Positions 53,046 to 62,326 of a DNA stretch of 64,000 bases are shown in pieces. Numbering within the stretch: the stretch's first letter is position 1; each line of letters starts with the position of its first letter. Below the pieces are notes generated by a model that did not search any database, was not told the origin of the DNA, and saw nothing but the letters and a program-made list of their open reading frames with translations. The stretch is from Marinobacterium rhizophilum (GTDB lineage Bacteria > Pseudomonadota > Gammaproteobacteria > Pseudomonadales > Balneatricaceae), in contig NZ_CP073347.1 in the NCBI RefSeq assembly GCF_024397915.1, positions 2,418,001 through 2,482,000 of the forward strand. The letters are read 5' to 3'. Position numbers and translations under genes: made by a program.

Positions 53046-55703
53046 TTACGCCTGGGTATCAGGCGCCGGGGTCTGATCTGGCGCGTCGCTGTCCTGATCG
53101 GCGTCCACGGCTGCGGATTCGCCGTCAATCACAGTGCCATCAGCGTCCTCCTGACCCTCCGGCAGTTCGACCTCTTCCGGCTCCTCGATGCGCGCCAGGC
53201 CGACCAGGGTTTCATCTTCGGCGACCCGAATCAGCATGACACCCTGGGTATTGCGACTGAGCTCCGAGATTTCCTCGGTGCGCGTGCGCACCATGGTGCC
53301 ACGGTTGCTGATCAGCATGACGTCATCACCGGCAAACACCTGTACCGCTCCGGCGAGATCACCGTTACGGTCGGTGCACTGCATGGCAATCACGCCCTGG
53401 CCACCACGCCCCTTGCGGGGGAAGTCATCAATGGCAGTCTGCTTGCCAAAGCCGCGGGCCGAGGCGGTCAGCACCTTGCCTTCTGGCTGCGGAATGATCA
53501 GCGATATTACGGAGGTGCCCGGCTGCATGCGCACACCGCGCACGCCGCGTGCCAGGCGACCCATGGCGCGCACGGCATCTTCTTCGAACCGCATGGCCTT
53601 GCCGGCACTGGTCACCAGCAGGATGTCATCGACACCGGTGGTGATGGCCGCACCGATCAGGGTGTCGCCCTCATCCAGTCCCAGGGCAATCAGGCCACTG
53701 GTACGCGGACGGGAGAAGTTGTCGAGCGGCGTTTTCTTCACGGTACCGTTGGCGGTGGCCATGAAGACAAAGCGGTCATCGCGGTATTCGTTCACCGGCA
53801 GAATGGTGGTGATGCGTTCACCCTCTTCCAGCGGCAGAATATTCACGATCGGACGACCGCGGGCCGCGCGGCTGGCCTGGGGAATTTCAAACACCCGCAG
53901 CCAGTAGACCTTGCCCCGGCTGGTAAAGCACAGGATGGTGTCGTGGGTGCTGGCAATCAGCAGGTGCTCGATGAAGTCTTCGTCCTTCATCGTCGTCGCC
54001 GATTTGCCGCGCCCGCCACGGCGCTGGGCCTGGTAGTCGGTCAGCGGCTGCGTCTTGGCATAGCCACCGTGGGAAATGGTCACGACCATGTCTTCCACGG
54101 TGATCAGGTCCGCCACCGTCAGGTCTCGGCGTGAGGCCGTAATCTCGGTACGACGCTCGTCGCCATACTCTTCGAGCACGGCCTCGAGTTCTTCACGGAT
54201 GACTTCCATCAGGCGTGCGTGCGAACCCAGGATTTCCAGCAGTTCGGCGATGCGCTCGAGCAGCTCGCGGTATTCGCCGATCAGCTTCTCGTGCTCCAGC
54301 CCGGTGAGGCGGTGCAGACGCAGATCCAGAATCGCCTGCGCCTGAACCGGCGACAGGTGGTAGCGGCCTTCGCGCAGACCAAACTGCGGCTCGAGGTCAT
54401 CCGGACGGCAGGCATCTTCACCCGCACGCTCCAGCATCTCGAGCACATTACCCGGCTCCCAGGCCATGGCGATCAGGCCTTCCTTCGCTTCAGCCGGCGT
54501 CGGTGAGCGCTTGATCAGCTCAATCACAGGGTCGATATTGGCCAGCGCCACCGTCAGGCCTTCGAGGATATGGCCACGCTCACGCGCCTTGCGCAGCAGG
54601 TAGACCGTACGACGGGTGACCACTTCGCGCCTGTGGCGGATGAAGTTTTCGATCAGTGACTTGAGATCAAGAATCTTCGGCTGGTTGTCGACCAGGGCGA
54701 CAACGTTGATGCCGAAAACGCTTTCCATCTGCGTCTGGGCAAACAGGTTGTTGACCACGACGTCCGGCACTTCACCACGACGCAACTCGATCACGATGCG
54801 CATGCCGTCCTTGTCGGACTCGTCACGCAGCTCGGAAATGCCTTCAAGGCGTTTTTCCTTCACCAGGTCGGCGATCTTCTCGATCAGGCGAGCCTTGTTG
54901 AGCTGGTACGGAATTTCCGTGACGATAATCGCCGCGCGGCTGGTCTTGGGGTCTTCTTCAATATGGTGTTTGGCGCGGACATAGATACGACCGCGCCCCG
55001 TGCGGTAGGCTTCCAGGATGCCGGCACGCCCGTTGATAATGCCGCCGGTCGGAAAGTCCGGCCCCGGAATATATTCCATCAGGTCATCAACCGTCAGGCT
55101 GCTGTCATCAATCAGCGCGATACAGCCACGCACCACCTCGGACAGGTTGTGCGGCGGTATGTTGGTCGCCATGCCCACCGCGATACCGGAGGAACCGTTG
55201 ATCAGCAGGTTGGGCACCCGGGTCGGCAGCACATCCGGAATCTGTTCCGTGCCGTCATAGTTGGGCACGAAGTCGACGGTTTCCTTGTCCAGGTCAGCCA
55301 GCAGATCGTGGGAGATCTTGGCCATGCGGATCTCGGTATAACGCATGGCCGCCGCGGAGTCGCCGTCAACGGAACCAAAGTTGCCCTGGCCGTCCACCAG
55401 CGGGTAGCGCATGGAAAAGTCCTGCGCCATTCGCACGATAGTGTCATACACGGCACTGTCGCCGTGGGGATGGTATTTACCGATCACGTCACCAACGACA
55501 CGAGCGGACTTCTTGTATGGTTTGTTCCAGTCATTGTTCAGTTCGCTCATCGCGAACAGCACTCTGCGATGCACAGGCTTGAGGCCGTCGCGTACGTCTG
55601 GCAACGCCCGGCCGACAATCACGCTCATGGCATAATCCAGGTACGACTGTTTAAGTTCGTCCTCGATATTGACTGGCAGAATCTCTTTGGCTAGATCACC
55701 CAT
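53046..55703 (-). CDS. gyrA: DNA gyrase subunit A
   Basis: Breakage-reunion subunit of gyrase, 885 residues. The catalytic Tyr122 is in AAAMRYTE. The quinolone-resistance region reads HPHGDSAVYDTIVRM with Ser83 and Asp87, the susceptible state. The GyrA box QRRGGRGK marks the DNA-wrapping C-terminal domain, which ends in a long acidic tail. It is the first gene of the gyrA-serC-pheA-hisC-tyrA/aroA-cmk-rpsA run. Confidence 0.98.
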   Translation of the reverse strand: MGDLAKEILPVNIEDELKQSYLDYAMSVIVGRALPDVRDGLKPVHRRVLFAMSELNNDWNKPYKKSARVVGDVIGKYHPHGDSAVYDTIVRMAQDFSMRYPLVDGQGNFGSVDGDSAAAMRYTEIRMAKISHDLLADLDKETVDFVPNYDGTEQIPDVLPTRVPNLLINGSSGIAVGMATNIPPHNLSEVVRGCIALIDDSSLTVDDLMEYIPGPDFPTGGIINGRAGILEAYRTGRGRIYVRAKHHIEEDPKTSRAAIIVTEIPYQLNKARLIEKIADLVKEKRLEGISELRDESDKDGMRIVIELRRGEVPDVVVNNLFAQTQMESVFGINVVALVDNQPKILDLKSLIENFIRHRREVVTRRTVYLLRKARERGHILEGLTVALANIDPVIELIKRSPTPAEAKEGLIAMAWEPGNVLEMLERAGEDACRPDDLEPQFGLREGRYHLSPVQAQAILDLRLHRLTGLEHEKLIGEYRELLERIAELLEILGSHARLMEVIREELEAVLEEYGDERRTEITASRRDLTVADLITVEDMVVTISHGGYAKTQPLTDYQAQRRGGRGKSATTMKDEDFIEHLLIASTHDTILCFTSRGKVYWLRVFEIPQASRAARGRPIVNILPLEEGERITTILPVNEYRDDRFVFMATANGTVKKTPLDNFSRPRTSGLIALGLDEGDTLIGAAITTGVDDILLVTSAGKAMRFEEDAVRAMGRLARGVRGVRMQPGTSVISLIIPQPEGKVLTASARGFGKQTAIDDFPRKGRGGQGVIAMQCTDRNGDLAGAVQVFAGDDVMLISNRGTMVRTRTEEISELSRNTQGVMLIRVAEDETLVGLARIEEPEEVELPEGQEDADGTVIDGESAAVDADQDSDAPDQTPAPDTQA

Positions 55704-55770
55704 TCGTCTCAGCTTTCCTTAGATCCGGTCTGCTCGATAGGGCCGGTATTCCGGCGTTTTTAACCGGGCG

Positions 55771-55779
55771 AGTATACCA
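55771..55779 (-). promoter_or_regulatory. Extended -10 element, likely gyrA promoter
   Basis: TGGTATACT on the minus strand fits an extended -10 (TGN then TATACT), about 67 bp before the gyrA ATG. No good -35 is seen, which extended -10 promoters do not require. Confidence 0.5.
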
Positions 55780-55918
55780 CAAAGCAATGCAAAGATTCCC
55801 TTTAAAAGAAGGCGTTGCGTCAGACCCTGTTGACAGCGGCCGGGCCCGACCTGTATTCACTTGCAGGCCGGTGCTAGAATGCCGCCATCCTTTTTTACAG
55901 CCAGCGAACACAGCCAAC

Positions 55919-56635
55919 ATGACCGATGCGCACAACCTCAACATCGATCCGGACGAGATTGCCAAATTCGAAGAACTGGCAAGCCGCTGGTGGGACCGCA
56001 ATAGCGAATTCAAGCCGCTGCACGACATCAATCCGCTGCGCGTGGGCTATATTGACCGTATCGCCCCCCTGGCCGGCAAGCGCGTGCTGGATGTTGGCTG
56101 TGGTGGCGGCATCCTGTCGGAATCCATGGCGCAGCGCGGCGCCGCGGTGTCAGGCATCGACATGGGCGAGGCACCCTTAAAGGTTGCCAAGCTGCACGGC
56201 CTGGAAAGCGGCATCATGATCAACTACCGCCAGGTCACCGTGGAACAGCTGGCAGCAGAAGCCCCTGAAAGCTTCGATGTCGTCACCTGCATGGAAATGC
56301 TGGAGCATGTACCGGATCCGGCCTCCATCGTCAGCGCCTGCGCGCGCCTGACCCGCCCCGGCGGCAAGCTGTTTTTCTCGACCCTCAACAAGAACCCCAA
56401 AAGCTACCTGTTCGCCATACTCGGCGCCGAGCACCTGCTCAAGCTGGTGCCCAAGGGTACCCATGATTTCAACAAGTTCATCCGCCCGTCACAGCTCGGC
56501 CATTGGATACGGGATGCCGGCCTGCGCCTGGACGATATCACTGGCATGACCTACAACCCCCTGACCAAGGTGTACAAGCTTGACCCCAGGGATGTGGACG
56601 TGAACTACATGATGGCCACGAGCAAGCCCGAATAA
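55919..56635 (+). CDS. ubiG: Ubiquinone biosynthesis O-methyltransferase UbiG
   Basis: SAM enzyme for both O-methylations of ubiquinone. The product has 238 residues. NIDPDEIAKFEELASRWWDR at the start and the SAM motif VLDVGCGGGILSESMA (about 57-72) are diagnostic, with YNPLTKVYKL near the end. The ATG at 55919 is the family start; the frame is open 44 codons upstream without similarity. TTGACA (55830-55835) with TATTCA 18 bp later may be its promoter. Confidence 0.97.
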   Translation: MTDAHNLNIDPDEIAKFEELASRWWDRNSEFKPLHDINPLRVGYIDRIAPLAGKRVLDVGCGGGILSESMAQRGAAVSGIDMGEAPLKVAKLHGLESGIMINYRQVTVEQLAAEAPESFDVVTCMEMLEHVPDPASIVSACARLTRPGGKLFFSTLNKNPKSYLFAILGAEHLLKLVPKGTHDFNKFIRPSQLGHWIRDAGLRLDDITGMTYNPLTKVYKLDPRDVDVNYMMATSKPE

Positions 56636-56636
56636 C

Positions 56637-57323
56637 ATGCCCCAGTCCGACACCCGACTGCAGTCCGTCCTGTTCGACCTGGATGGCACCCTGCTCGACA
56701 CCGCGCCCGACTTTATCTGGGTCATCAACCGCCTGCTGGCCGAAGAACAGCACAGCGCACTGGACTATGAAGCCCTTCGTGCGCAGGTCTCCAATGGCGC
56801 CAACGCCATGGTCTGCACGGCGTTCAACCTGCCACAAAATCACCCCCGGGTAGCCAGACTGCGCCAGCGCTTTCTGGATATCTACCTTGAGCACCTGGCC
56901 ATCGAAACCCGGCCATTCGACGGCATCATGCCATTGCTCGACTGGCTCGAAGGCAACGCCATCCCCTGGGGCATCGTCACCAACAAGCCTGAACTCTACA
57001 CCCACAAGCTGCTGCATCGACTCGAGTTGCATCACCGCGCCGGCAGCATTATCTGTCCCGAACAGGTGCGCGAGCGCAAACCCCACCCCGAATCCATCTG
57101 GCTTGCCTGCCAGGAACTGGGCTGTGCACCGCAAAACAGCGTTTATGTCGGCGACCACAGCCGCGACATTGAAGCCGGACAACGGGCTGGGCTGGCCACC
57201 ATCGCCGCACTCTACGGCTACATCGGGCCCGACGAAGACCCCCGCGACTGGCGCAGCGACCATAATGTCGATCACGCCGACGCGATCAAACCCCTGCTAC
57301 AATCCCTTTATCGCCTGAGTTGA
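56637..57323 (+). CDS. mupP: HAD phosphatase, N-acetylmuramic acid 6-phosphate phosphatase MupP
   Basis: HAD-family phosphatase of 228 residues. Motif I is FDLDGTLLDTAPDF, motif II/III GIVTNKPELYTHKLL, and motif IV YVGDHSRDIEAG. It resembles phosphoglycolate phosphatase Gph. The ubiG-mupP-yciK order is that of Pseudomonas, where this gene product was shown to act in peptidoglycan recycling, so MupP is favoured. The ATG is one base after the ubiG stop. Confidence 0.87.
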   Translation: MPQSDTRLQSVLFDLDGTLLDTAPDFIWVINRLLAEEQHSALDYEALRAQVSNGANAMVCTAFNLPQNHPRVARLRQRFLDIYLEHLAIETRPFDGIMPLLDWLEGNAIPWGIVTNKPELYTHKLLHRLELHHRAGSIICPEQVRERKPHPESIWLACQELGCAPQNSVYVGDHSRDIEAGQRAGLATIAALYGYIGPDEDPRDWRSDHNVDHADAIKPLLQSLYRLS

Positions 57324-57353
57324 ACCCGGCCACCGGCCCGCGAAGGAAGATTC

Positions 57354-58094
57354 ATGTTCGAATACAAAGCTCCGGAAAACCTGCTGCAAGACCGCATCAT
57401 CCTCATCACCGGCGCAGGCGCAGGCATTGGCCGCACCGCCGCCCGCAGCTATGCAGCCCAGGGGGCCACTGTAGTCCTGGTAGGTCGAACGCTGGAAAAA
57501 CTGGAGCAGGTGTACGATGAAATCGAAGCCGCCGGCCACCCGCAGCCCGCCATCGTACCGCTGAACCTGGAAAGCGCCACCGAGCACGAATACCAGGAAC
57601 TGGCCAATACCCTGGAGCAGGAGTTCGGCCGCCTGGACGGATTGCTGCATAACGCCAGCCTGCTGGGCCTGCGCACCCCCATGGAATCCTACGATCCGGT
57701 GGTCTGGAACCAGGTCATGCAGGTAAACGTCACTGCGGGCTTCATGCTGACTCAGGCACTGCTGCCACTACTGGGCCAAAGCCAGGACGCCTCCGTCATC
57801 TTTACGACCTCCAGTGTCGGCCGCACTGGCAAGGCGTTCTGGGGGGCCTATGCAGTATCCAAGTTCGCCACCGAAGGTATGGCACAGGTGCTTGCGCAGG
57901 AACTGGAAAACACCAGCAGCATTCGCGTCAACTGCATCAACCCTGGTGCCACCCGCACCCAGATGCGCGCCAATGCCTACCCGGCCGAGAATCCGCAAAC
58001 CAACCCCGAGCCCGAAGACATCATGCCGCTGTATCTGTACCTGATGGGACCGGACAGCAAAACCGTCAATGGCCAGTCACTGGACGCGCAGTAA
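57354..58094 (+). CDS. yciK: SDR oxidoreductase YciK
   Basis: Short-chain dehydrogenase of 246 residues with unknown substrate. The cofactor motif is TGAGAGIGRTAA (about 20-31), the active-site Tyr/Lys lie in YAVSKFATEG and the NAS motif in LHNASLLG. The NINPGAT-type block (NCINPGATRTQMRANA) matches the YciK family. It lies 30 bp after mupP, in one operon with ubiG. Confidence 0.92.
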   Translation: MFEYKAPENLLQDRIILITGAGAGIGRTAARSYAAQGATVVLVGRTLEKLEQVYDEIEAAGHPQPAIVPLNLESATEHEYQELANTLEQEFGRLDGLLHNASLLGLRTPMESYDPVVWNQVMQVNVTAGFMLTQALLPLLGQSQDASVIFTTSSVGRTGKAFWGAYAVSKFATEGMAQVLAQELENTSSIRVNCINPGATRTQMRANAYPAENPQTNPEPEDIMPLYLYLMGPDSKTVNGQSLDAQ

Positions 58095-58152
58095 GCCACA
58101 CAAAGAAAGCCGGAAAGCGATACCTGCCAGGAGCCCGACAGGGTGACAAAAC

Positions 58153-58189
58153 AATAATGGAGCGGCTCATTGCGAACCGCTCCATTATT
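58153..58189. terminator. Bidirectional terminator between yciK and rluB
   Basis: Perfect 13-bp arms AATAATGGAGCGG (58153-58165) and CCGCTCCATTATT (58177-58189), followed by a T tract. It touches the rluB stop codon. Confidence 0.92.
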
Positions 58190-59041
58190 TTATTCGCCCG
58201 CAGGCTTGCGGCGCCCACCCACTTCACGACGACTGCGCTGGCGCTTGTAACGGCGCTCCAGCACTTCTTTCTCCTTGGTGTCGAGCTTGACCGGCCGCTT
58301 TTCCTTCAGGCTCAGCATTTTGCCAAGACTGGCAATTTCCTTGGGCGTGAGCTCTTTCCAGGTACCGACCGGAACATCGCTGGGCAGAAACAGCGGCCCG
58401 TAGCGCACACGCTTGAGACGACTGACCTGAATACCCTGGGATTCCCAAAGCCGGCGGACCTCGCGGTTACGGCCCTCCATGACCACGCAGTGGTACCACT
58501 TGTTGGCACCTTCCCCGTCGAAGAACTGCACATCCGTAAAACGGGCCATGCCATCTTCCAGCAACACACCCTCTTTCAGGCGGGTCAGCATGGCCTCATC
58601 GACGTTACCCAGTACGCGAACCGCATACTCACGGTCGATCTGAGCCGACGGGTGCATCATCGCATTGGCCAGCTCGCCATCGGTGGTAAACAACAGCAGG
58701 CCGCTGGTGTTGATATCCAGCCGACCAATGGCAATCCAGCGCCCCTGGTTTAGCGGCGGCAGGTGGCTGAATACGGTCTTGCGCCCTTCGGGGTCATGCC
58801 GCGTGGATATCTCACCCAGCGGCTTGTTGTATATCAGTACACGGCGCTGGCTTTCCTTGTCAAAAACCAGCTTGACCTCACGGCCATTCATCAAAACCTG
58901 GGCTTTGCGCCCAATACGATCACCGAGGGTAGCCGTTACACCATCGATGGTGAACCGCCCCTCCTCAATCCAACGCTCCATCTCACGACGTGAGCCCAAT
59001 CCGGAGCGCGCCAATACCTTTTGCAGTTTTTCATCTGACAT
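58190..59041 (-). CDS. rluB: 23S rRNA pseudouridine(2605) synthase RluB
   Basis: RsuA-family pseudouridine synthase of 283 residues. An N-terminal S4 RNA-binding domain (about 3-50, KLQKVLARSGLGSRREMERW) is followed by the catalytic motif GRLDINTSGLLLF with Asp109. The C-terminus is highly basic (EVLERRYKRQRSRREVGGRR), typical of RluB. The ATG is 76 bp downstream of the H-NS-family gene on the same strand, with a terminator between. Confidence 0.95.
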   Translation of the reverse strand: MSDEKLQKVLARSGLGSRREMERWIEEGRFTIDGVTATLGDRIGRKAQVLMNGREVKLVFDKESQRRVLIYNKPLGEISTRHDPEGRKTVFSHLPPLNQGRWIAIGRLDINTSGLLLFTTDGELANAMMHPSAQIDREYAVRVLGNVDEAMLTRLKEGVLLEDGMARFTDVQFFDGEGANKWYHCVVMEGRNREVRRLWESQGIQVSRLKRVRYGPLFLPSDVPVGTWKELTPKEIASLGKMLSLKEKRPVKLDTKEKEVLERRYKRQRSRREVGGRRKPAGE

Positions 59042-59061
59042 TTGACGCTTCCTCTAAAACG

Positions 59062-59095
59062 AAAAAAGCCCCCCAAGATTTGCCGCGGGGAGCTT
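59062..59095 (-). terminator. Intrinsic terminator of the H-NS-family gene
   Basis: On the minus strand, arms AAGCTCCCC and GGGGGGCTT (one G-U pair) are followed by a T6 run. It lies 22 bp after the gene's stop. Confidence 0.82.
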
Positions 59096-59116
59096 CGACG
59101 GATAATAGCACGTAAT

Positions 59117-59512
59117 CTATTTGATACGCGTATCTTCCTTGGTGACACCATGCTTGTCGAAGTATTCATTAAACGCTACCGGGGTGCGCCCCCGACCGGA
59201 CCATTCATGAATGGTCCCGGCTGCATCCTTGATGCGGTACTTCGCTTCCACCTTGCGCTTGGGACCTTCGGCCGCCTTGATCGCCTTGAGGTCTTCCAGA
59301 CCGATACCCGCGTCACCCATGCGTTTGAGGATATCAGCAATTTTTTTCATTCTCTGCTTCTCTTCCTGCTGCGCCCTTACTTCTTCCTCATGGCGCTCCT
59401 GCAGGATTTCACTCAGATCTGTCAGCACCTTTTCCACATCGGAAACCGAGAGATCAGAGCACTGCTTGCGCAAGGAGTTTTTGCGGGTAAGGACTTTCAC
59501 AAATTCAGACAT
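59117..59512 (-). CDS. H-NS family nucleoid-associated protein
   Basis: DNA-binding xenogeneic-silencer type protein of 131 residues. The N-terminal half is a coiled-coil oligomerisation region (about 18-65). The C-terminal half has the H-NS DNA-binding core KYRIKDAAGTIHEWSGRGRTP with the GRGRTP loop that enters the minor groove. The start is the ATG complementary to 59510-59512. A possible promoter (TTGAAT, 16 bp, GATACT; 59552-59579 on the minus strand) lies upstream. It differs from Pseudomonas MvaT, which has another loop. Confidence 0.92.
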   Translation of the reverse strand: MSEFVKVLTRKNSLRKQCSDLSVSDVEKVLTDLSEILQERHEEEVRAQQEEKQRMKKIADILKRMGDAGIGLEDLKAIKAAEGPKRKVEAKYRIKDAAGTIHEWSGRGRTPVAFNEYFDKHGVTKEDTRIK

Positions 59513-59678
59513 GGGCCGGGCGCTCACACAATTGGGAGAATGGATAAAACAAGTATCGTTGCAAAACTATCAAATTCAAGCCAGGCGGGCTTATTTAAAT
59601 CACAAGCTCACAGACCTGACCCAAAACCCGGGACGGCGACGCCCGGCAATCCAAAAGAAAGCCGAAGCTTTTGCAGCC

Positions 59679-60299
59679 TTAACCGAAAGTATCAACAGGG
59701 CCGGCACCTTCCCGAATGATCTCCGGAACGCCGTCCACCAGATTAATAACGGTCGTGGCTTCCATGCCGCAATAACCGCCGTCGATCACCAGGTCGACAC
59801 TGTGCTGCAGCAGGTCCCGGATATCATAAGGATCCGATAGCGGCTGATCTTCCCCCGGCATTATCAGCGAAGTACTCATGATCGGCTCACCCAGCGCCTC
59901 CATCAGGGCCAGCGCTATGGGATTGTCGGGAATACGGATACCAATGGTGCGGCGCTTGGGGTGCATCAGGCGGCGCGGCACCTCACTGGTGGCATTCAGG
60001 ATAAAGGTGTAAGCCCCGGGGGTATGCGCCTTGATTAGGCGATAGCACTGATTATCCATTTTGGCGTAGGTACTGATTTCACTCAGATCCTGGCACACCA
60101 GGGTAAAGTTATGCTTGTCATCCAGCTTGCGAATGCGCTGAATACGCTCCATCGCTGACTTGTCACCCAAATGACACCCCAGGGCATAGGCGCAATCAGT
60201 GGGGTATACCGCAACCCCTCCCTGCCTGATTATCTCTGCGGCCTGCTGCACCAAGCGCTTCTGCGGATTTTCCTGATGTATCTGAAAAAATTGACTCAC
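59679..60299 (-). CDS. yciO: YciO family protein (Sua5/YrdC fold)
   Basis: Threonylcarbamoyl-AMP synthase-like protein of 206 residues. It matches E. coli YciO closely (MSQFFQIHQENPQKRL; VAVYPTDCAYALGC; KRRTIGIRIPDNPIA). YciO carries the fold of TsaC, but its role in tRNA t6A formation is uncertain. The frame starts with GTG. It lies 57 bp after rnm on the same strand. Confidence 0.92.
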   Translation of the reverse strand: MSQFFQIHQENPQKRLVQQAAEIIRQGGVAVYPTDCAYALGCHLGDKSAMERIQRIRKLDDKHNFTLVCQDLSEISTYAKMDNQCYRLIKAHTPGAYTFILNATSEVPRRLMHPKRRTIGIRIPDNPIALALMEALGEPIMSTSLIMPGEDQPLSDPYDIRDLLQHSVDLVIDGGYCGMEATTVINLVDGVPEIIREGAGPVDTFG

Positions 60300-60356
60300 G
60301 ATTAACCTGCCTGTCCTGATTCCCTCTCAGGCCGCAGTGTAGCCCAGCCCGGGAAA

Positions 60357-61217
60357 CTAAAGAAGGGACGGCAACACATGCCGGCACTGCGTATCCGGCG
60401 GCAGGAATCGCCCAAGCTCCACCCAGGGCTTGCCCGGCTGATGAAAATCACTGCCCGCGGAAACCATAAGGTCCATTTTATGTGCAATCTTTTGCAACTC
60501 CCGCTGATGTTCAGGCTTGATACCCGAATAACTGACCTCTATCCCGTCACCACCTGCCGCCTTGAAATCCGTCAACAGGGAACGCAAGCGGGTAAAGGTA
60601 AGACGGTACTTGGTCGGATGCGCCAATATACCCACACCACCCACCTCGTGCAGCAAATCCAGCGCCACGGACATGGCCGGCCAGGCCATCTGCACATCAC
60701 CCACCTTGCCGGTACCCAGGTAATTCTTGAACGCCTGCTGCTCGGTTTCACAGACGCCTGCGGCCACGAGCGCCATCGCAAAATGCGGCCTCCCCACCTG
60801 GCCTGCGCCTGCCAGTTCCAGCACCGCCGGCAGCAGATCGGGCAACTTGCGCCCCATCAGCTTCTTCGCGATCCGCTGCGCCCGATCCTGACGCAACTCG
60901 GACAGCTCTTCGAGATAGCGCTGCAGTGACGGTGCCGCCGGATCAAAACCCAGCCCGACCAGATGCACTACGCGGGATCCCCAGCACGCGGTCAACTCAA
61001 CGCCCGGCAACAGACGAATGCTGGCGGCCCGTGCCGCCGCCTGCGCCTGCTCAATAGCGCCAATGCTATCGTGGTCGGTGATGGCAAGCACCTCTACACC
61101 CTGATCCACCGCCCGCGCCACCAGCTCGACAGGACTGAGCACCCCGTCGGAAACCGTTGTGTGACAATGCAGATCATATTTCGGTAATACCATTACAGGG
61201 TCCGGTTTATAAGTCAT
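60357..61217 (-). CDS. rnm: PHP-domain 5'-3' exoribonuclease Rnm (RNase AM, TrpH/YciV)
   Basis: Metal-dependent PHP protein of 286 residues; in E. coli it trims 5' ends of rRNA precursors. Metal-binding motifs are YDLHCHTTVSDG (about 16-27), AITDHDS and VSAGSDFHQPGKPW near the C-terminus. The start at the ATG complementary to 61215-61217 has an AAAGG site upstream; an ATG eight codons inside (complement of 61191-61193) is an alternative. It is divergent from yciB with a 45-bp gap. Confidence 0.92.
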   Translation of the reverse strand: MTYKPDPVMVLPKYDLHCHTTVSDGVLSPVELVARAVDQGVEVLAITDHDSIGAIEQAQAAARAASIRLLPGVELTACWGSRVVHLVGLGFDPAAPSLQRYLEELSELRQDRAQRIAKKLMGRKLPDLLPAVLELAGAGQVGRPHFAMALVAAGVCETEQQAFKNYLGTGKVGDVQMAWPAMSVALDLLHEVGGVGILAHPTKYRLTFTRLRSLLTDFKAAGGDGIEVSYSGIKPEHQRELQKIAHKMDLMVSAGSDFHQPGKPWVELGRFLPPDTQCRHVLPSLL

Positions 61218-61262
61218 GAACAGGCCTTTATACTGGGGCCCCACACAGTAGACTACAAGCCC

Positions 61263-61805
61263 ATGAAACTTTTACTCGACTTTTTGCCCATCATCATCTT
61301 CTTTGTCGTCTACAAGACCACTGGCGACATCATCATGGCCACCGCGGTGCTGATTCCCGCCACGATGCTGCAGATGCTGTACACCTGGATACGCACACAT
61401 CGCATCGAAAAGATGCAGCTGGTCACCCTGGTGCTGGTGATCCTCATGGGCGGGGCAACCATCGCCTTCCAGGACAAGACCTTTATTCAGTGGAAGCCCA
61501 CTGTCGTCAACTGGCTTTTCGGAGCCGTTTTTCTGGGCAGCCACTTTATCGGCCAAAAAACGGTCGTACAGCGACTCATGGGCGCCAGTATTGACCTGCC
61601 GGCTCAGGTTTGGCGCAACCTCAACATTGCCTGGGTTATATTCTTCATCAGCATGGGCATTGTTAATCTGGCAGTGGCCTATTCAATGAGCGAAGAGGCC
61701 TGGGTTAACTTCAAGCTGTTTGGCATGCTGGGGCTGACATTTGTATTTATCCTGGCCCAGGGACTCTACATGACCCGGCATATCCAGAGCGACAGCCAGA
61801 AATAA
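61263..61805 (+). CDS. yciB: Inner membrane-spanning protein YciB (septation protein A)
   Basis: Membrane protein of 180 residues with five predicted helices, linked to cell-envelope integrity and division. MKLLLDFLPIIIFFVVYK and KPTVVNWLFGAVFLGSHF are the family signatures. It lies 28 bp before yciI, as in E. coli. Confidence 0.95.
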   Translation: MKLLLDFLPIIIFFVVYKTTGDIIMATAVLIPATMLQMLYTWIRTHRIEKMQLVTLVLVILMGGATIAFQDKTFIQWKPTVVNWLFGAVFLGSHFIGQKTVVQRLMGASIDLPAQVWRNLNIAWVIFFISMGIVNLAVAYSMSEEAWVNFKLFGMLGLTFVFILAQGLYMTRHIQSDSQK

Positions 61806-61833
61806 CGCATACAAAAAGAGGAGTACCGGTAAC

Positions 61834-62133
61834 ATGTTTTACGCAATTATGGCCGAGGATAAACCCGACAGCCTCGCACAAAGACTACAGGCGCGGCCCG
61901 AGCACCTCGCCCGCCTCGAACAGCTTAAAAATGAAGGCCGCCTCCTCGTTGCCGGGCCACACCCGGCCATCGACAGCGAAGATCCCGGTCCTGCCGGGTT
62001 CACGGGCAGCCTGGTTATTGCACAATTCAGTTCGCTTGAAGCGGCTCAGGCCTGGGCCGATGAAGACCCCTATATAAAGGCGGGGGTCTATGCGCGCGTT
62101 ATGGTAAAACCGTACAAAAAAGTTTTACCATAA
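61834..62133 (+). CDS. yciI: YciI family protein
   Basis: Small dimeric alpha/beta protein of 99 residues with a ferredoxin-like fold. The conserved His and Asp residues (RPEHLARLEQL and ADEDPYIKAGVY) suggest an enzyme, but the reaction is unknown. A strong AAAGAGGAG ribosome site precedes the ATG. It is probably cotranscribed with yciB. Confidence 0.92.
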   Translation: MFYAIMAEDKPDSLAQRLQARPEHLARLEQLKNEGRLLVAGPHPAIDSEDPGPAGFTGSLVIAQFSSLEAAQAWADEDPYIKAGVYARVMVKPYKKVLP

Positions 62134-62326
62134 ATACACAATCTGTATGTTAGTATGTTGCCGATTAGCTATACCGTAACCGGTAGCTGTCTACAGCTGT
62201 GAAAAGTACCCCTGGCCACCACGGACATTGACGGGCTACATTCAACCCTCATTCAGGAACCGTGGGAGAGAATTTGGGCTATTTTTATAGACTGACCACC
62301 CACAACAGGCACAAGGAAATCTTACT

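Noticed and set aside
53046..55703. Quinolone-resistance mutations in gyrA
   Set aside because: Ser83 and Asp87 are the susceptible residues.
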